From: Acidimicrobiales bacterium
GTDB taxonomy: Bacteria; Actinomycetota; Acidimicrobiia; Acidimicrobiales; RAAP-2
DNA: 64,000 bases
Assembly (NCBI GenBank): GCA_015478655.1
Contig: JADMIJ010000013.1
Coordinates: 1-64,000, forward strand
Reading direction: 5' to 3'
The notes under the pieces were generated by a model that saw nothing but the letters and a program-made list of their open reading frames with translations, searched no databases and was not told the origin of the DNA. Shown in pieces: positions 18,116-28,813 of this stretch (positions are counted from its first letter, which is position 1; each line of letters opens with the position of its first letter). The translations under genes and the position numbers were made by a program.

Positions 18116-18126
18116 AACGAGTTCTA
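18113..18126. promoter_or_regulatory. KstR-like operator upstream of the thiolase
   Basis: The 14-mer TAGAACGAGTTCTA fits the KstR consensus TnnAACnnGTTnnA at every specified position and is palindromic except for its central pair. It overlaps a TATACT -10-like hexamer at 18125-18130, so a bound repressor would block the promoter. It lies about 100 bases before a FadA5-type thiolase, a known KstR-regulated gene in mycobacteria. No KstR gene is in the window. Confidence 0.7.
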
Positions 18127-18205
18127 TACTGCCGGGAACAGGCGCGCGTCGCCGACAGGCACAACTACCGCTCGACCCGTGCCCATCCGTCGTCCCGACT
18201 AGTAG

Positions 18206-19390
<1,185 letters not shown>

Positions 19391-19468
19391 CCCGGCTTCG
19401 CCCGAACGGATCCCACCCGGCTCACTCGGTCGTGGCGAAAACGGCGCGGCTTGAGGTAAGAGTGGGAG

Positions 19469-21713
19469 GTGCCCCGCCCTCCCGTCTACCGCGCCCGACC
19501 GCTCCTGACCGCCGGCGCCTGCGCCGTGGTTGCACTGGCAGCCGCGACCATCGCAGTGACATCAGCGGCGTCGAGCTCCCCGACGGCGGCCGCTGTCAGC
19601 AGGCTGTCGACGGTGGCCCGACCCGCGGCGGCCATCGTCTCTGATTGGCCGACCTTCGGCCACGACTCGCTGCGCACCGCGGTGGATGCGTCGGGCAACT
19701 CCTTTACCCCCGCCGCTCCCGCCTGGACTTCGCCCACCTTTGACGGGCAGCTCTACGGCCAACCACTGGTGGCCGGCGGCCGGGTCTTCGCCGCCACGGA
19801 GAACGACACCGTGTATGCCCTGGCGGCCAACACCGGGTCGGTGCTGTGGTCGACCCACGTAGGGACGCCCTTCAACCCGTCCTCGGTGCCCGGGCTCTGC
19901 GGGAACATCCACCCCACGGTGGGGATCACCTCCACCCCCGTCATCGACACGGCGCGGTCGGAGATCTTCGTCGTGGCCGCCCTCGGAGTTTCCGGCGGCG
20001 CTCAGCATGCGCTCATCGGCCTGGACCTCTACACCGGGGCCCCGCTGCTCGACGAGGTCATCGATCCGCCCGGCACCACCCCGGCCTTCCAATTGCAGCG
20101 GGCGTCGCTCGCCCTCACCAGTGGCCGGGTCATCGCCGGCTTCGGCGGAAACGCCGGTGATTGCGGTCCCTACCACGGATGGGTCGTCTCGGCCCCGGAG
20201 GACGGTTCCCCTCCGGCCACCTTCGAGGTGGCCAACCAGCCCGGCGACGGCCAGGGGGCGGTGTGGATGGGGGGAGCGGCCCCCTCGGTCGATGCCCAGG
20301 GCAACGTGTGGGTGTCCACCGGCAACAGCGCGCACCACAGCTCTTCGGATGCCTATGACCAGAGCGACAGCGTCCTGAAGCTGAGTCCCACCATGGTGCT
20401 CCTCGATTCCTTTGCCCCCGGGGCCTGGTACGCCGACAATGCCGTGGATGCCGACCTCGGGTCGACGGCGCCGGCACTCCTCCCCAACGGCCTGGTGTTC
20501 ATCGCGGGCAAGTCGACCACCGCCTATGTCCTCCACCAGTCCCCCCTGGGTGGGGTCGGTGGCGAGGTTGCGTCGACCAACAACTTCTGCAGCGGCGACC
20601 CCGACGGCGGCTCTGCCGACCTCAACGGCACCCTGTACGTACCGTGCAACAACGGCATCCATGCCGTGGCGGTCACGTCCGGCCCACCCGTCGCCCAGTG
20701 GACGACCTCGAGCGGCGCTCACGGTTCGCCAATGGTGGCCGGCGGGCTGGTGTGGTCCATCGGGAGCGGCAACCTCTATGCCCTCAACGTTGCCAACGGG
20801 AGCACCGTCCAGCAGTTCTCCATCGGGTCGTCATCCTCGTCATTCCCCTCGCCGTCGGCGGCCGACGGCCTCGTGCTGGCTCCATCGTCCAGCCAGATCC
20901 ACGCCTTCATCGGGCCGGGTGGCCTGCCGGGCCCACCGACGGCGCCGCCGCCGCGACCCGGCTACTGGATGGTGGCCGCCGACGGCGGAGTGTTCGCCCT
21001 CGGCGGCGCCAACTTCTTCGGGTCGACCGGTGGCTTCGCCCTCAATCAGCCAGTGGTGGGCATGGCCGGAACGCCGGACCACGGCGGCTACTGGCTGGTG
21101 GCGTCCGACGGCGGCATCTTCGCCTTCGGCGATGCCGGATTCTTCGGCTCGACCGGATCGTTGCGGCTCAACCGACCCATCGTGGGCATGGCCGCCACCC
21201 CGGACGGTCGGGGCTACTGGCTGGTGGCGTCCGACGGTGGTGTCTTCTCCTTCGGCGATGCCGGGTTCTTCGGCTCGACCGGATCGTTGCGGCTCAACCG
21301 ACCGATGGTGGGAATGGCCGCCACCCCGGACGGTCGGGGCTACTGGCTGGTGGCGTCCGACGGTGGCATCTTCGCCTTCGGCGATGCGGGATTCTTCGGT
21401 TCCACCGGCGCCCTCTCCCTCAACAGACCCATCGTGGGCATGGCGGCCACTCCCTTCGGCTCGGGGTACTGGCTGGTGGCCGCCGACGGCGGCATCTTCT
21501 CCTTCGGCGTGGCTTTTTTCGAGGGCTCGACGGGGGCGCTCCACCTGAACCAGCCCGTGGTGGGCATGGCGGGCTCTCCGACTGGTGCGGGCTACTGGCT
21601 GGTGGCCAGCGACGGTCTTTGCCTTCGGCGACGCCGCCTTCGAGGGATCGACCGGAGGTCTGGTGCTCCGCCGCCCGATGGTCGGCATGGCCGCGGGTCC
21701 GCCGGCCCCATAG
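19469..21713 (+). CDS. Secreted PQQ-like beta-propeller protein with C-terminal 42-residue repeats (small frameshift)
   Basis: The GTG start opens a signal peptide (hydrophobic near residues 11-33). Residues about 55-490 form a PQQ/quinoprotein-like propeller, visible in repeated blocks such as [14 protein letters not shown] and [12 protein letters not shown], with paired cysteines. After a Pro-rich linker come six 42-residue repeats of the [17 protein letters not shown] type. In the last repeat the frame breaks after A-S-D-G near 21611-21617, apparently through loss of 5 bases. The alternative frame continues [13 protein letters not shown] and stops at 21711-21713, so the gene is drawn to there. 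Dehydrogenase activity is not implied, since PQQ-like propellers often only bind or scaffold. Confidence 0.8.
20960..21713 (+). repeat. Six tandem 126-bp coding repeats
   Basis: Units begin at about 20960, 21086, 21212, 21338, 21464 and 21590, each encoding 42 residues from G-Y-W to a G-M-A-x-T-P stretch. Units 2 and 3 are nearly identical in DNA, indicating recent duplication. The last unit is truncated and frameshifted. The same repeat family occurs at 31.9-32.6 kb. Confidence 0.85.
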
Positions 21714-21826
21714 CCGGCGCCCGAGGATTGACGGCGCAGCCCGACCCCATGATCTCGCCTGGCGGCACGGCTCGCTGCCCCTTCCGGCGCTACGACCGGC
21801 CGGAGGCCGCCCCGCCCAGTTGAAAG

Positions 21827-21840
21827 TAGAATGGGTTCTA
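21827..21840. promoter_or_regulatory. KstR-like operator upstream of the crotonase operon
   Basis: TAGAATGGGTTCTA matches TnnAACnnGTTnnA with a single mismatch (T for C). It lies about 135 bases before the enoyl-CoA hydratase start and follows a TTGAAA at 21820-21825 that could be a -35 element. Weaker than the site at 18113, but it has the same outer TAGAA and TTCTA arms. Confidence 0.5.
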
Positions 21841-21975
21841 GTTGATCCGGCCATGGGTACGAGGCCGGCTCGTCGAACCGATCGAAGACGCGACACCCTT
21901 CACGCAGGAGGGCAACGGGCGTGTGGCGCCCGACCGAACGACTGTCCCCATGAAACGGCATGACAAAGGAGCATT

Positions 21976-22770
21976 GTGACCGGCACCGAACACCTGACCT
22001 ATGAGCGAGTCGGATCCACGGCGGTGGTGACCATGAACCGCCCCGAGGCCAAGAACGCCCTCTCCGGCCCCATGCTCGTGGGCATGGCCGACGCGTGGGT
22101 GGAGATCGACTCCAACGACGACATCCGCTGCGCCATCCTGACCGGTGCCGGCGGCACCTTCTGCTCCGGTATGGACCTCAAGTCGATGTCCGGCCCCGGC
22201 AACGACTCGGTCAAGGAACGGATGGCGGCGGACCCCGATCTCCATTGGAAGGCACTCCTGCGCCACTATTCGCTGAAGAAGCCGCTCATCGCCGCCGTGG
22301 AGGGATGGGCCGTGGCGGGGGGCACCGAGATCCTCCAGGCCACCGACATCCGGGTCGCCGGCGAGGGAGCCAAGTTCGGCGTGTTCGAGGCGCGTCGCGG
22401 CCTCTTCCCGTTGGGCGGGTCGACCGTCCGCCTGCGGCGCCAGATCCCCTTCACCGTGGCCATGGACATCCTGCTCACCGCCCGGGAGGTCTCCGCGCAG
22501 GAGGCGAAGGAGATCGGCTTGATCGGCCGGGTAGTGCCCGACGGCACCGCCCTCGAGGCGGCCATGGGGATCGCCGAGGTGATCGGGGCCAACGGCCCGC
22601 TGGCCGTCGAGGCGATCAAAGCGTCGGTGAAGGCGACCGAGGGCATCCCCGAAGAGGAGGCCCTCAAGATCGAACTGGAGCTCGGTTGGCCGATCTTCGC
22701 CACCGACGATGCCAAGGAGGGCCAGAAGGCCTTCGCCGAGAAGCGGCCGCCCAACTACCAACGCCGGTGA
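21976..22770 (+). CDS. Enoyl-CoA hydratase/isomerase (crotonase) family protein
   Basis: A 264-residue crotonase-fold enzyme for beta-oxidation. The CoA oxyanion hole is formed by F-C-S-G-M-D-L (62-68) and A-V-A-G-G-T-E (112-118). The two acid positions are filled by Glu118 and Glu138 (F-G-V-F-E-A-R-R-G-L-F-P), consistent with hydratase activity. The GTG start has AAAGGAG four bases upstream. Its TGA overlaps the GTG of the thioesterase gene (GTGA), so the two are translationally coupled. The upstream KstR-like site suggests a place in steroid or long-chain acyl degradation. Confidence 0.88.
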   Translation: MTGTEHLTYERVGSTAVVTMNRPEAKNALSGPMLVGMADAWVEIDSNDDIRCAILTGAGGTFCSGMDLKSMSGPGNDSVKERMAADPDLHWKALLRHYSLKKPLIAAVEGWAVAGGTEILQATDIRVAGEGAKFGVFEARRGLFPLGGSTVRLRRQIPFTVAMDILLTAREVSAQEAKEIGLIGRVVPDGTALEAAMGIAEVIGANGPLAVEAIKASVKATEGIPEEEALKIELELGWPIFATDDAKEGQKAFAEKRPPNYQRR

Positions 22771-23525
22771 GCGACCTGTTCGCCTCCGTGGAGGTCCCTG
22801 GGGACCCGCGGCGCCGGCTGGCGGCGGCCATCCGTCCCATCATCACCATGAACGTCGCGGCCGAGCTCGACGATGAGGCCCTGACCGAGGCGGCCGAGGC
22901 CATGGAGGCGATCGCCCTGCGGCTGAGCGAGCGGTCCGGCCCGAAGCGCTCCCGCAACCAACCCGATCTGGCCCGTGCCGCCCAGGACTTCTTCCCGACC
23001 AGCCCCATCATCGGTCTGGCCAATCCCATCGCCCCGCCGGTGAGGGTTGCCGTGGTCGAGGGTGCCGACGGCCGCCGGGAGATCCTCGGCGAGGCCAACT
23101 TCGGGTTCGCCTACGAGGGCCCGCCCACCTGCGTGCACGGAGGAGTCATCGCCGAGCTGCTCGACGAGGTGCTGGGAGCGGCCAACATCGTGGCCGATCA
23201 CGCCGCCATGACCGGGACCCTCACCGTCCGCTACTGCAAGCCGACCCCGCTCAACACCGACCTGCGGGTCGAGGCCAGGTTCGTCGAGCAGGACGGCCGC
23301 AAGATCCACGCCTGGGCCGGCATTTATCACGGGGACGTGCTGACGGCGGAGGCGAACGGCATCTTCATCGAGGTGCGGCCCAAGCAGATGCTGGCCATCG
23401 CCGAGTCCAATGTCGACAGTGCCGATCCGGGGATGATCGACGCCATCCGGGCCGAGGCACTGCGGGAGGGCGCGGCCTCCGACGTGCAACGCCCCGTCGA
23501 GATCCCGGACCCTCCGTCGGCCTGA
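22767..23525 (+). CDS. PaaI-type hot-dog thioesterase
   Basis: A 252-residue protein whose C-terminal half (about 95-215) is a hot-dog fold with the PaaI-type motif C-V-H-G-G-V-I-A-E-L-L-D-E-V-L-G and the strand G-T-L-T-V-R-Y-C-K-P-T-P-L. The N-terminal 90 residues are helical and common in actinobacterial members. It probably hydrolyses acyl-CoA intermediates, releasing CoA. The GTG start overlaps the crotonase stop by four bases. The 30 C-terminal residues are acidic. Confidence 0.82.
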   Translation: MSDLFASVEVPGDPRRRLAAAIRPIITMNVAAELDDEALTEAAEAMEAIALRLSERSGPKRSRNQPDLARAAQDFFPTSPIIGLANPIAPPVRVAVVEGADGRREILGEANFGFAYEGPPTCVHGGVIAELLDEVLGAANIVADHAAMTGTLTVRYCKPTPLNTDLRVEARFVEQDGRKIHAWAGIYHGDVLTAEANGIFIEVRPKQMLAIAESNVDSADPGMIDAIRAEALREGAASDVQRPVEIPDPPSA

Positions 23526-23552
23526 GCCGGTCCCCTGGCCCGCCAGGCGGGC

Positions 23553-25103
23553 TCAGATCTTCTCGCGGCCCACCCAGTAGGGGTCTCGGAGCTTGCGTTT
23601 GTAGAGCTTCCCGTTGGGATCCCGGGGCATGGCGTCGGTGAAGTCGATCGACTTCGGCGTCTTGAACTTGGCCAGCCGGGTCGAGCAGTACTCGAGGATC
23701 TCCCCGGCCAGCTCGGGGGAGGGCTCGACGCCGTCGGCCGGCTCGACGACGGCCTTGATCTCCTCGCCCCAGTCCTCATGGGGAATGCCGAAGACGGCCA
23801 CGTCGCCGACCTTGGGGAACCCGAGCAGGACGTTCTCGATCTCGGCCGGGTAGATGTTGGCTCCGCCCGAGATGATCATGTCGATCTTCCGGTCCCGAAG
23901 GAACAGGTAGCCGTCCTCGTCGATGAGGCCGACGTCGCCGACCGTGAAGTACTTCCCGATGCGGTTGCTGTCGGTCTTCTTCTTGTCCTTGTGGTACGCG
24001 AAGTCACCGGTCTGCATGGACATGTAGACGGTTCCGATGACGTTGGGCTCGTCGATCTTGTTTGCATCGTCGTCGAAGATGGCGATCTCGGAGATCGGCC
24101 ATGCCTTGCCGACGGTTCCCGGCTTGAGCAGCCACTCCTCCGCGGTCACCAGCGTGCCCCCGCCCTCGGAGGCGGCGTAGTACTCGTCGATGGCGTTGCC
24201 CCACCACTCGATCATCTTGTACTTGACGTCCACCGGGCAGGGGGCGGCGGCGTGGATCATGTGCCGGAGGGAGGACATGTCGTACTTGCCTCGGGTCTCC
24301 TCCGGGAGGGCCAGCAGCCGGTGGAACTGGGTGGGCACCATGTGCGAGGTGGTGACCTTGTACTTGTCGATGAGCTGGAGCATCTCCTCGGGGATCCACT
24401 TGTCCATCAGCACGATGGTGTGGCCCAGGTGGATCGACGCACCGGAGAAGCGCATCACCGCGGTGTGGTAGAGCGGCGACCCCACGATGTGCACATTGTC
24501 GTCCTGCGGCTGGATTCCGAACAGGAACAGGATCCCGGACTGGCCGAGGGCGGCCTCCTCCGGCGACAACCCGCTCAGGGGCCGGAAGACGCCCTTGGGG
24601 TTGCCCGTGGTCCCCGAGGTGTAGTTCATGACGTCACCGATCGTCCGATCGGGCGGGTCGTCGGTGGGCTGCGAGTCGCGCATCATGGCGAAGGAGCCGA
24701 ACCCGACGATCTCGCCCACGGCAAAGCACCGCGACGACGGGAGCTCCGCTTCCTCGGCAGCATCGAGGGCGACCTCGGCGAACCGCTCGTGGGTCACGAA
24801 GGCCTTGGCCTCGGAGTCCTTCAGGATGTAGGCCACCTCGGGGCCGATGAGGTGGTGGTTGATGGGCACCAGCCGCCAACCGGCCTGCAGCGCAGCCAGG
24901 TAGAGCTCGAACATCTCCACCCCGTTGGGGAGAAGGGTGGCGACCACGTCCCCAGGCGACAGGTCGAGGCCGCGCAGGCCGTGCACCACCTGATTGGCCC
25001 GGCCCAGGAGCTCCCCCGAGGTGTACTCGGTGCCGTCGGGACCCACCAGAGCCAGGTGCCCGGGGTTCTCGTGAGCCAACGCCCAAAATCCAAGATCGCC
25101 CAT
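23553..25103 (-). CDS. Acyl-CoA synthetase (AMP-forming), FadD-like
   Basis: A 516-residue ANL-superfamily ligase that activates a carboxylate with ATP and CoA. The P-loop Y-T-S-G-T-T-G-N-P-K-G is at 161-171, the A5 motif is Y-Y-A-A-S-E-G-G-G, the A8 hinge is in G-Y-L-F-L-R-D-R-K-I-D, and the A10 lysine is in P-N-G-K-L-Y-K-R. A full-length and intact enzyme. The substrate is probably a fatty or steroid carboxylic acid, judging from beta-oxidation neighbours. It diverges from the SDR gene across 409 bases that contain a KstR-like palindrome. A homopurine GGTAAGGAAAC precedes the ATG as ribosome binding site. Confidence 0.9.
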   Translation of the reverse strand: MGDLGFWALAHENPGHLALVGPDGTEYTSGELLGRANQVVHGLRGLDLSPGDVVATLLPNGVEMFELYLAALQAGWRLVPINHHLIGPEVAYILKDSEAKAFVTHERFAEVALDAAEEAELPSSRCFAVGEIVGFGSFAMMRDSQPTDDPPDRTIGDVMNYTSGTTGNPKGVFRPLSGLSPEEAALGQSGILFLFGIQPQDDNVHIVGSPLYHTAVMRFSGASIHLGHTIVLMDKWIPEEMLQLIDKYKVTTSHMVPTQFHRLLALPEETRGKYDMSSLRHMIHAAAPCPVDVKYKMIEWWGNAIDEYYAASEGGGTLVTAEEWLLKPGTVGKAWPISEIAIFDDDANKIDEPNVIGTVYMSMQTGDFAYHKDKKKTDSNRIGKYFTVGDVGLIDEDGYLFLRDRKIDMIISGGANIYPAEIENVLLGFPKVGDVAVFGIPHEDWGEEIKAVVEPADGVEPSPELAGEILEYCSTRLAKFKTPKSIDFTDAMPRDPNGKLYKRKLRDPYWVGREKI

Positions 25104-25320
25104 GGTGTTTCCTTACCCCCTCTGCCGTTGACGACGGCTTGTTGCCGGATGGTACTGGTCGTGATGCCTCGCTGATGTGGCTGTGGCTTCGGTCCCGAGC
25201 CGGATCCCGGAGGCACGATCGCGAGGCACGTCGTTCCCGGGTCACCGCCTCGGCCGGTGGCGGCACCCACTCCGATCGAGGGCCGGTCGCCCCGAGGTGG
25301 CGCTGACCCGGTGGGGACGC

Positions 25321-25334
25321 TAGAACAGGTTCTC
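25321..25334. promoter_or_regulatory. KstR-like operator in the FadD-SDR divergent region
   Basis: TAGAACAGGTTCTC matches TnnAACnnGTTnnA except at the final base. As at 18113, a TATAC follows the operator within a few bases, suggesting overlap with a -10 element. It is the only palindrome seen in the 409-base gap (25104-25512) between the divergent acyl-CoA synthetase and SDR genes; nothing else there is recognised. Confidence 0.5.
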
Positions 25335-25512
25335 GTATACGGTCAACCTCCTGAGCCACACCAGGTGGGCCCGAAGGCAGACATCGGAGCGGCCCGAGGG
25401 CGATCCGGTCACCGAACGGGGCCCCGCCCGGAGGTGATGAACCCCGGATCCAGGGCCGAAGACACCCGGCACGAGCGATGACAGAACGCGATGAGCAGAG
25501 AGGCAGTGCGCA

Positions 25513-26421
25513 ATGAGCGAGTTCCTTGAGGGAAAGGTCGTGGCCATTACCGGCGCCGGTGGTGGCATCGGTCGGGCCGTCGCCCTGGCCGCGGCGGCCG
25601 AAGGGGCCAGGGTTGTCGTGGCCGACATCGGCGTGTCCCTGGCCGGTGAGGACCCCAAGAGCGAGGTGGCCGAGGGGCTGGTGGCGGAGATCGAGAGGGC
25701 CGGCGGTGAGGCCGTGGCCGTCGCTGACAGCGTGACCACCCTCGACGGGGGCCAGAGGATCGTCGGCGCCGGTGTGGAGCGCTGGGGCCGGATCGACGGC
25801 GTCGTGGCCGTGGCCGGCATCCTCCGCGAGCGGATGCTCTTCAACATGTCCGAGGACGAGTGGGATGCGGTCATCGAGACCCACCTGAAGGGGCACTTCA
25901 CCGTGTTCCGAGCCGCTTCCGCGGTGATGCGCAAGCAGGAGGGCGGCGGATCGCTGGTGGCGTTCACCTCCGGTGCCTTCGCCGGCAGCGTGGCCCAGGC
26001 CAACTACGCCGCGGCCAAGGGCGGCATCGTCTCGCTGGTCCGCTCGGCGGCAGCCGGTCTCAACCGGTACGGCATCACCGCCAATGCCGTCGCTCCGGTG
26101 GCCCGCACCCGCATGTCCGAGAACGTCCCCATGGACCTGGCCGAGATGGGCGATCCCGAGGATGTGGCGCCCCTGGTCGTCTATCTCCTGTCCGACCAGG
26201 CCAGACACGTGACCGGGCAGGTGTACACCTCGGTCGGCCCCAAGATCGCGGTCTGGAATCAGCCCCGAGAAGTTCGGGCGGTGTATGCCGACGGAAGGTG
26301 GACTCCTGGGGAGATCGCCGCCCGGTTGGACTCGACCGTCGGCCAGGAGCGCATGCCACTCCTCGACCAGCTCGAGGCCTACCGGAAGGCAGCCGAGGCC
26401 AAGGCCGCGGCGGAGGCGTAG
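25513..26421 (+). CDS. SDR family oxidoreductase, MFE-2/HSD-like
   Basis: A 302-residue SDR with T-G-A-G-G-G-I-G (13-20), Asp38 favouring NAD, catalytic Ser153, Tyr165 and Lys169 (Y-A-A-A-K). The usual N-N-A-G is replaced by V-A-V-A-G. It is about 50 residues longer than a typical SDR, and the C terminus (after residue 245) is a helical extension rich in Ala/Glu. Related proteins act as 3-hydroxyacyl-CoA or 17-beta-hydroxysteroid dehydrogenases. The ATG is preceded by AGAGAGGCAG. Position beside an acyl-CoA synthetase and a KstR-like site supports a beta-oxidation role. Confidence 0.86.
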   Translation: MSEFLEGKVVAITGAGGGIGRAVALAAAAEGARVVVADIGVSLAGEDPKSEVAEGLVAEIERAGGEAVAVADSVTTLDGGQRIVGAGVERWGRIDGVVAVAGILRERMLFNMSEDEWDAVIETHLKGHFTVFRAASAVMRKQEGGGSLVAFTSGAFAGSVAQANYAAAKGGIVSLVRSAAAGLNRYGITANAVAPVARTRMSENVPMDLAEMGDPEDVAPLVVYLLSDQARHVTGQVYTSVGPKIAVWNQPREVRAVYADGRWTPGEIAARLDSTVGQERMPLLDQLEAYRKAAEAKAAAEA

Positions 26422-26435
26422 TCGGCGGGCTCTCC

Positions 26436-26801
26436 CTAGCTCTCGCCCAGGACGCAGAACTCGTTGCCTTCGGGATCGGCCAACACGATCCATCCTTCGG
26501 TGCCGTCCTGTCCGACGGAGACCCGGGCGGCTCCGAGGCTCTCGAGTCGGTCCACCTCGGCATCCTGATCATCGGGGCGCAGGTCGAGGTGGATCCGGTT
26601 CTTGGTCGCCTTCGGTTCGGGAACGGCCAGGAAGAGGAGGGGGCGGACCAGCCCGTTGTCGGGGTGGCCCAATCCCGGTTCCACCCACACGTCGCCATCC
26701 TCGTCGATGCCGTGCTCCCAACCCAGGACCGCCGACCAGAAGCGCCCCTGCATCAGTGGGTCTTCGGCGTCGAAGCTGACGCTTTCGATTCGTAGGGGCA
26801 T
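26436..26801 (-). CDS. VOC/glyoxalase family protein
   Basis: A 121-residue vicinal-oxygen-chelate protein. Two beta-alpha-beta-beta-beta halves are visible, with F-W-S-A-V-L-G-W in the first and N-R-I-H-L-D-L-R-P-D-D in the middle. The end D-P-E-G-N-E-F-C-V-L is the typical glyoxalase_6 closing strand with its metal-type Glu. Members include bleomycin-type resistance proteins and small dioxygenase-like proteins, and the substrate is not readable. It is convergent with the SDR gene, 14 bases away. Confidence 0.85.
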   Translation of the reverse strand: MPLRIESVSFDAEDPLMQGRFWSAVLGWEHGIDEDGDVWVEPGLGHPDNGLVRPLLFLAVPEPKATKNRIHLDLRPDDQDAEVDRLESLGAARVSVGQDGTEGWIVLADPEGNEFCVLGES

Positions 26802-27089
26802 GCGCCTCTCCAGTTGAACTCCTCGCGGGCAGTGGCCGCCCGAGGGTGTCCGTCAAGTGTGCCCTGTCACCGGGTGCCGGACCACTTGTTTCTTTGGCGG
26901 CTCGCGTTTGACCCCGCGCCCCCGATGGCGACCGGCTCACCGTTCGGGAATCGAACGTCAGAGAATCCGGCCGCCGGAGTTCGGCGGTCAGGCGCCTCGA
27001 CGGTCCTGGGCTGGGCGGTCCGGAGCGCGGCCGCCCGGGGTCGGACGCGGCCGAAGAGGAATTGACACCAGGCCGGTGGTGAGCAAGGG

Positions 27090-27105
27090 TTGAGCAAATG
27101 CTCAA
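27090..27105. promoter_or_regulatory. Inverted repeat, probable autoregulatory TetR operator
   Basis: TTGAGCAAATGCTCAA has 7-bp arms (TTGAGCA/TGCTCAA) around a 2-base centre. It ends 26 bases before the GTG of the TetR gene, the usual place for autoregulation. The remainder of the 330-base gap (26802-27131) shows no other feature. Confidence 0.6.
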
Positions 27106-27131
27106 AGCAATCGCTTAAAGGAGGAGGGCAC

Positions 27132-27824
27132 GTGGCAAAATCGGGAGCCAAGAGCCAGCTTCGGAGCCGGGAAGCCGAGGGCGCGAACGACACTCGTCTG
27201 GCCTTGATCGGGGCGGCTATCGAGACCTTGAAGGCTGACGGGTTCGCCGGAGCGAGCGCTCGGGCCATCGCCGGACGGGCCGGCTGCAATCAGGGACTTG
27301 TCTTCTACCACTTCGGGTCGGTGGTGAATCTGTTGCTGGCTGCTCTCGACGCGGTGAGCGCCGCCCGACTCGAGCACTACGGCGCATCGGTCAGCCGCGT
27401 CGATTCGATTTCCGGCCTGGTCGACGCGGCCGCGGCCATCTTCCAAGAGGACCTGAATGCCGGGCACATCACGGTCCTGGTCGAGCTGATCGGAGGCGCC
27501 TCCTCCACTCTTGGGCTCGGACCGGAGGTGGCCAAGCGGATCGCTCCCTGGACCCAGTTCGCACAACGGTCTGTTGACGCCTCGATCGCCGATTCCCCTT
27601 TTGACGCGGTGATTCCCTCCGGGGATCTCGCCCTCGCCATCGTTGCGCTGTATATGGGTCTCGAGATGCTGAGCCATCTCGACGGGGACAGGGCACCGGC
27701 GCTCGCTCTGTTCGCCCATGCCAAGAGGCTGGCAGCGCTGTTTGAGGGATTCGGAGGGTCGACCCCCCTGACCGCCAAGCCACAGACGCCACCCGACGTG
27801 CCAATGCCCGAGGAGGCTCCATGA
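27132..27824 (+). CDS. TetR family transcriptional regulator
   Basis: A 230-residue regulator. The N-terminal helix-turn-helix spans about residues 22-68, with A-S-A-R-A-I-A-G-R-A-G-C-N-Q-G-L-V-F-Y-H-F as the recognition region. The rest is a helical ligand-binding domain. The GTG start is set by AGGAGGAGG just upstream, which rules out longer frames that run through the operator. It overlaps the next gene by four bases (ATGA), so the oxidoreductase is probably its main target. It does not resemble KstR in the recognition helix. Confidence 0.88.
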   Translation: MAKSGAKSQLRSREAEGANDTRLALIGAAIETLKADGFAGASARAIAGRAGCNQGLVFYHFGSVVNLLLAALDAVSAARLEHYGASVSRVDSISGLVDAAAAIFQEDLNAGHITVLVELIGGASSTLGLGPEVAKRIAPWTQFAQRSVDASIADSPFDAVIPSGDLALAIVALYMGLEMLSHLDGDRAPALALFAHAKRLAALFEGFGGSTPLTAKPQTPPDVPMPEEAP

Positions 27825-28813
27825 TGCCCAGCGCGCCCAGCAACGCGGATCGGGATGCCGGCGAGACTCCTGAACCACATGCCCGCGGCAACGACACCGG
27901 CATCGATGCCGTCACCGGAGCCTTCAGCTATTCCGGCCAGGCCATTGCCGGCGCTCTGCTGGCTGCGGACCGAAGCGTGCGAACCCTCACGGGGCATCCC
28001 GAACGTGCGCCGCAGGCCACACAGATCGAGGCCCATCCCTTGCACTTTGACGATCCAGCGCAACTCTGCAGCTCGCTCGAGGGGGTGACCACCCTCTACA
28101 ACACCTACTGGGTTCGCTTCGCCCACGATGGCGTCGATCATGAACGAGCGGTGGTGAACTCAAAGACTCTGTTCGAGGCGGCCAGACGGGACGGGGTGGC
28201 GCGCATCGTCCACATCAGCATCACCAACCCGACGATTGATTCGCCGTATCCCTACTTCCGGGGGAAGGCACTGGTCGAGCGTTCACTCATGGAGGTGGGT
28301 CTGCCCTACTCGATACTTCGACCTGCCATCCTGTTCGGCGGCGACGGCGTCCTGTTGAACAACATCGCCTGGCTCTTGCGCCGTCTGCCCGTGTTCGGCG
28401 TCGGCGGTCGCGGTGACTACCGCATCCGAGGCATCCACATTGACGACCTGGCGCGGCTCTGCGTTGCCAAGGGCGGCGAACACCACGACAGCGTGACCGA
28501 TGCGGTGGGCCCGGAGTCACCGACCTTTCTCGAACTGGTGACCTCCATCCGGAATGCGGTGGGCAGTCATGCGCGCATCGTCCGGGTGCCACCGCCCCTG
28601 GTCCCGCCGATGGCTCGGCTGTTGGGACTGTTCCTCCATGACGTCCTGCTCAGCCGCGATGAGTATGGTGCAATGGCCTCAGGGCTGGCCTCCACAGCTG
28701 GTGCCGCGACCGGACCCACCGCTTTGTCGGACTGGTTGAACGAGAACGCATCCGTCCTGGGCCTCCACTATGCAAACGAGATCGACCGCCATTTCTCGTC
28801 CGGTGCCCGATAG
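27821..28813 (+). CDS. NAD(P)-binding NmrA/epimerase-like protein
   Basis: A 330-residue extended-SDR-type protein. After about 28 polar residues the dinucleotide motif appears as T-G-A-F-S-Y-S-G (32-39). The catalytic Tyr/Lys area reads Y-P-Y-F-R-G-K, and R-P-A-I-L-F-G-G-D-G is the conserved loop of atypical or NDUFA9-like SDRs. Such proteins reduce small substrates or sense redox state. Coupled by ATGA overlap to the TetR gene, which likely controls it. Confidence 0.83.
   Translation: MMPSAPSNADRDAGETPEPHARGNDTGIDAVTGAFSYSGQAIAGALLAADRSVRTLTGHPERAPQATQIEAHPLHFDDPAQLCSSLEGVTTLYNTYWVRFAHDGVDHERAVVNSKTLFEAARRDGVARIVHISITNPTIDSPYPYFRGKALVERSLMEVGLPYSILRPAILFGGDGVLLNNIAWLLRRLPVFGVGGRGDYRIRGIHIDDLARLCVAKGGEHHDSVTDAVGPESPTFLELVTSIRNAVGSHARIVRVPPPLVPPMARLLGLFLHDVLLSRDEYGAMASGLASTAGAATGPTALSDWLNENASVLGLHYANEIDRHFSSGAR

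Noticed and set aside
20960-21713. Regular 126-bp repeats as a CRISPR or satellite array
   Set aside because: The units are contiguous with no spacers and encode a continuous protein repeat in one frame.
23778-25175. 465-codon open frame antisense to the acyl-CoA synthetase gene
   Set aside because: It is a codon-bias shadow. The minus strand encodes an intact ligase with all ANL motifs, while the plus frame has His/Gly/Val-rich composition and no family features.
27132-27824. TetR gene as the KstR regulator of the nearby operators
   Set aside because: Its recognition helix (A-I-A-G-R-A-G-C-N-Q-G) differs from the KstR type, and its own palindrome does not resemble the KstR-like sites.
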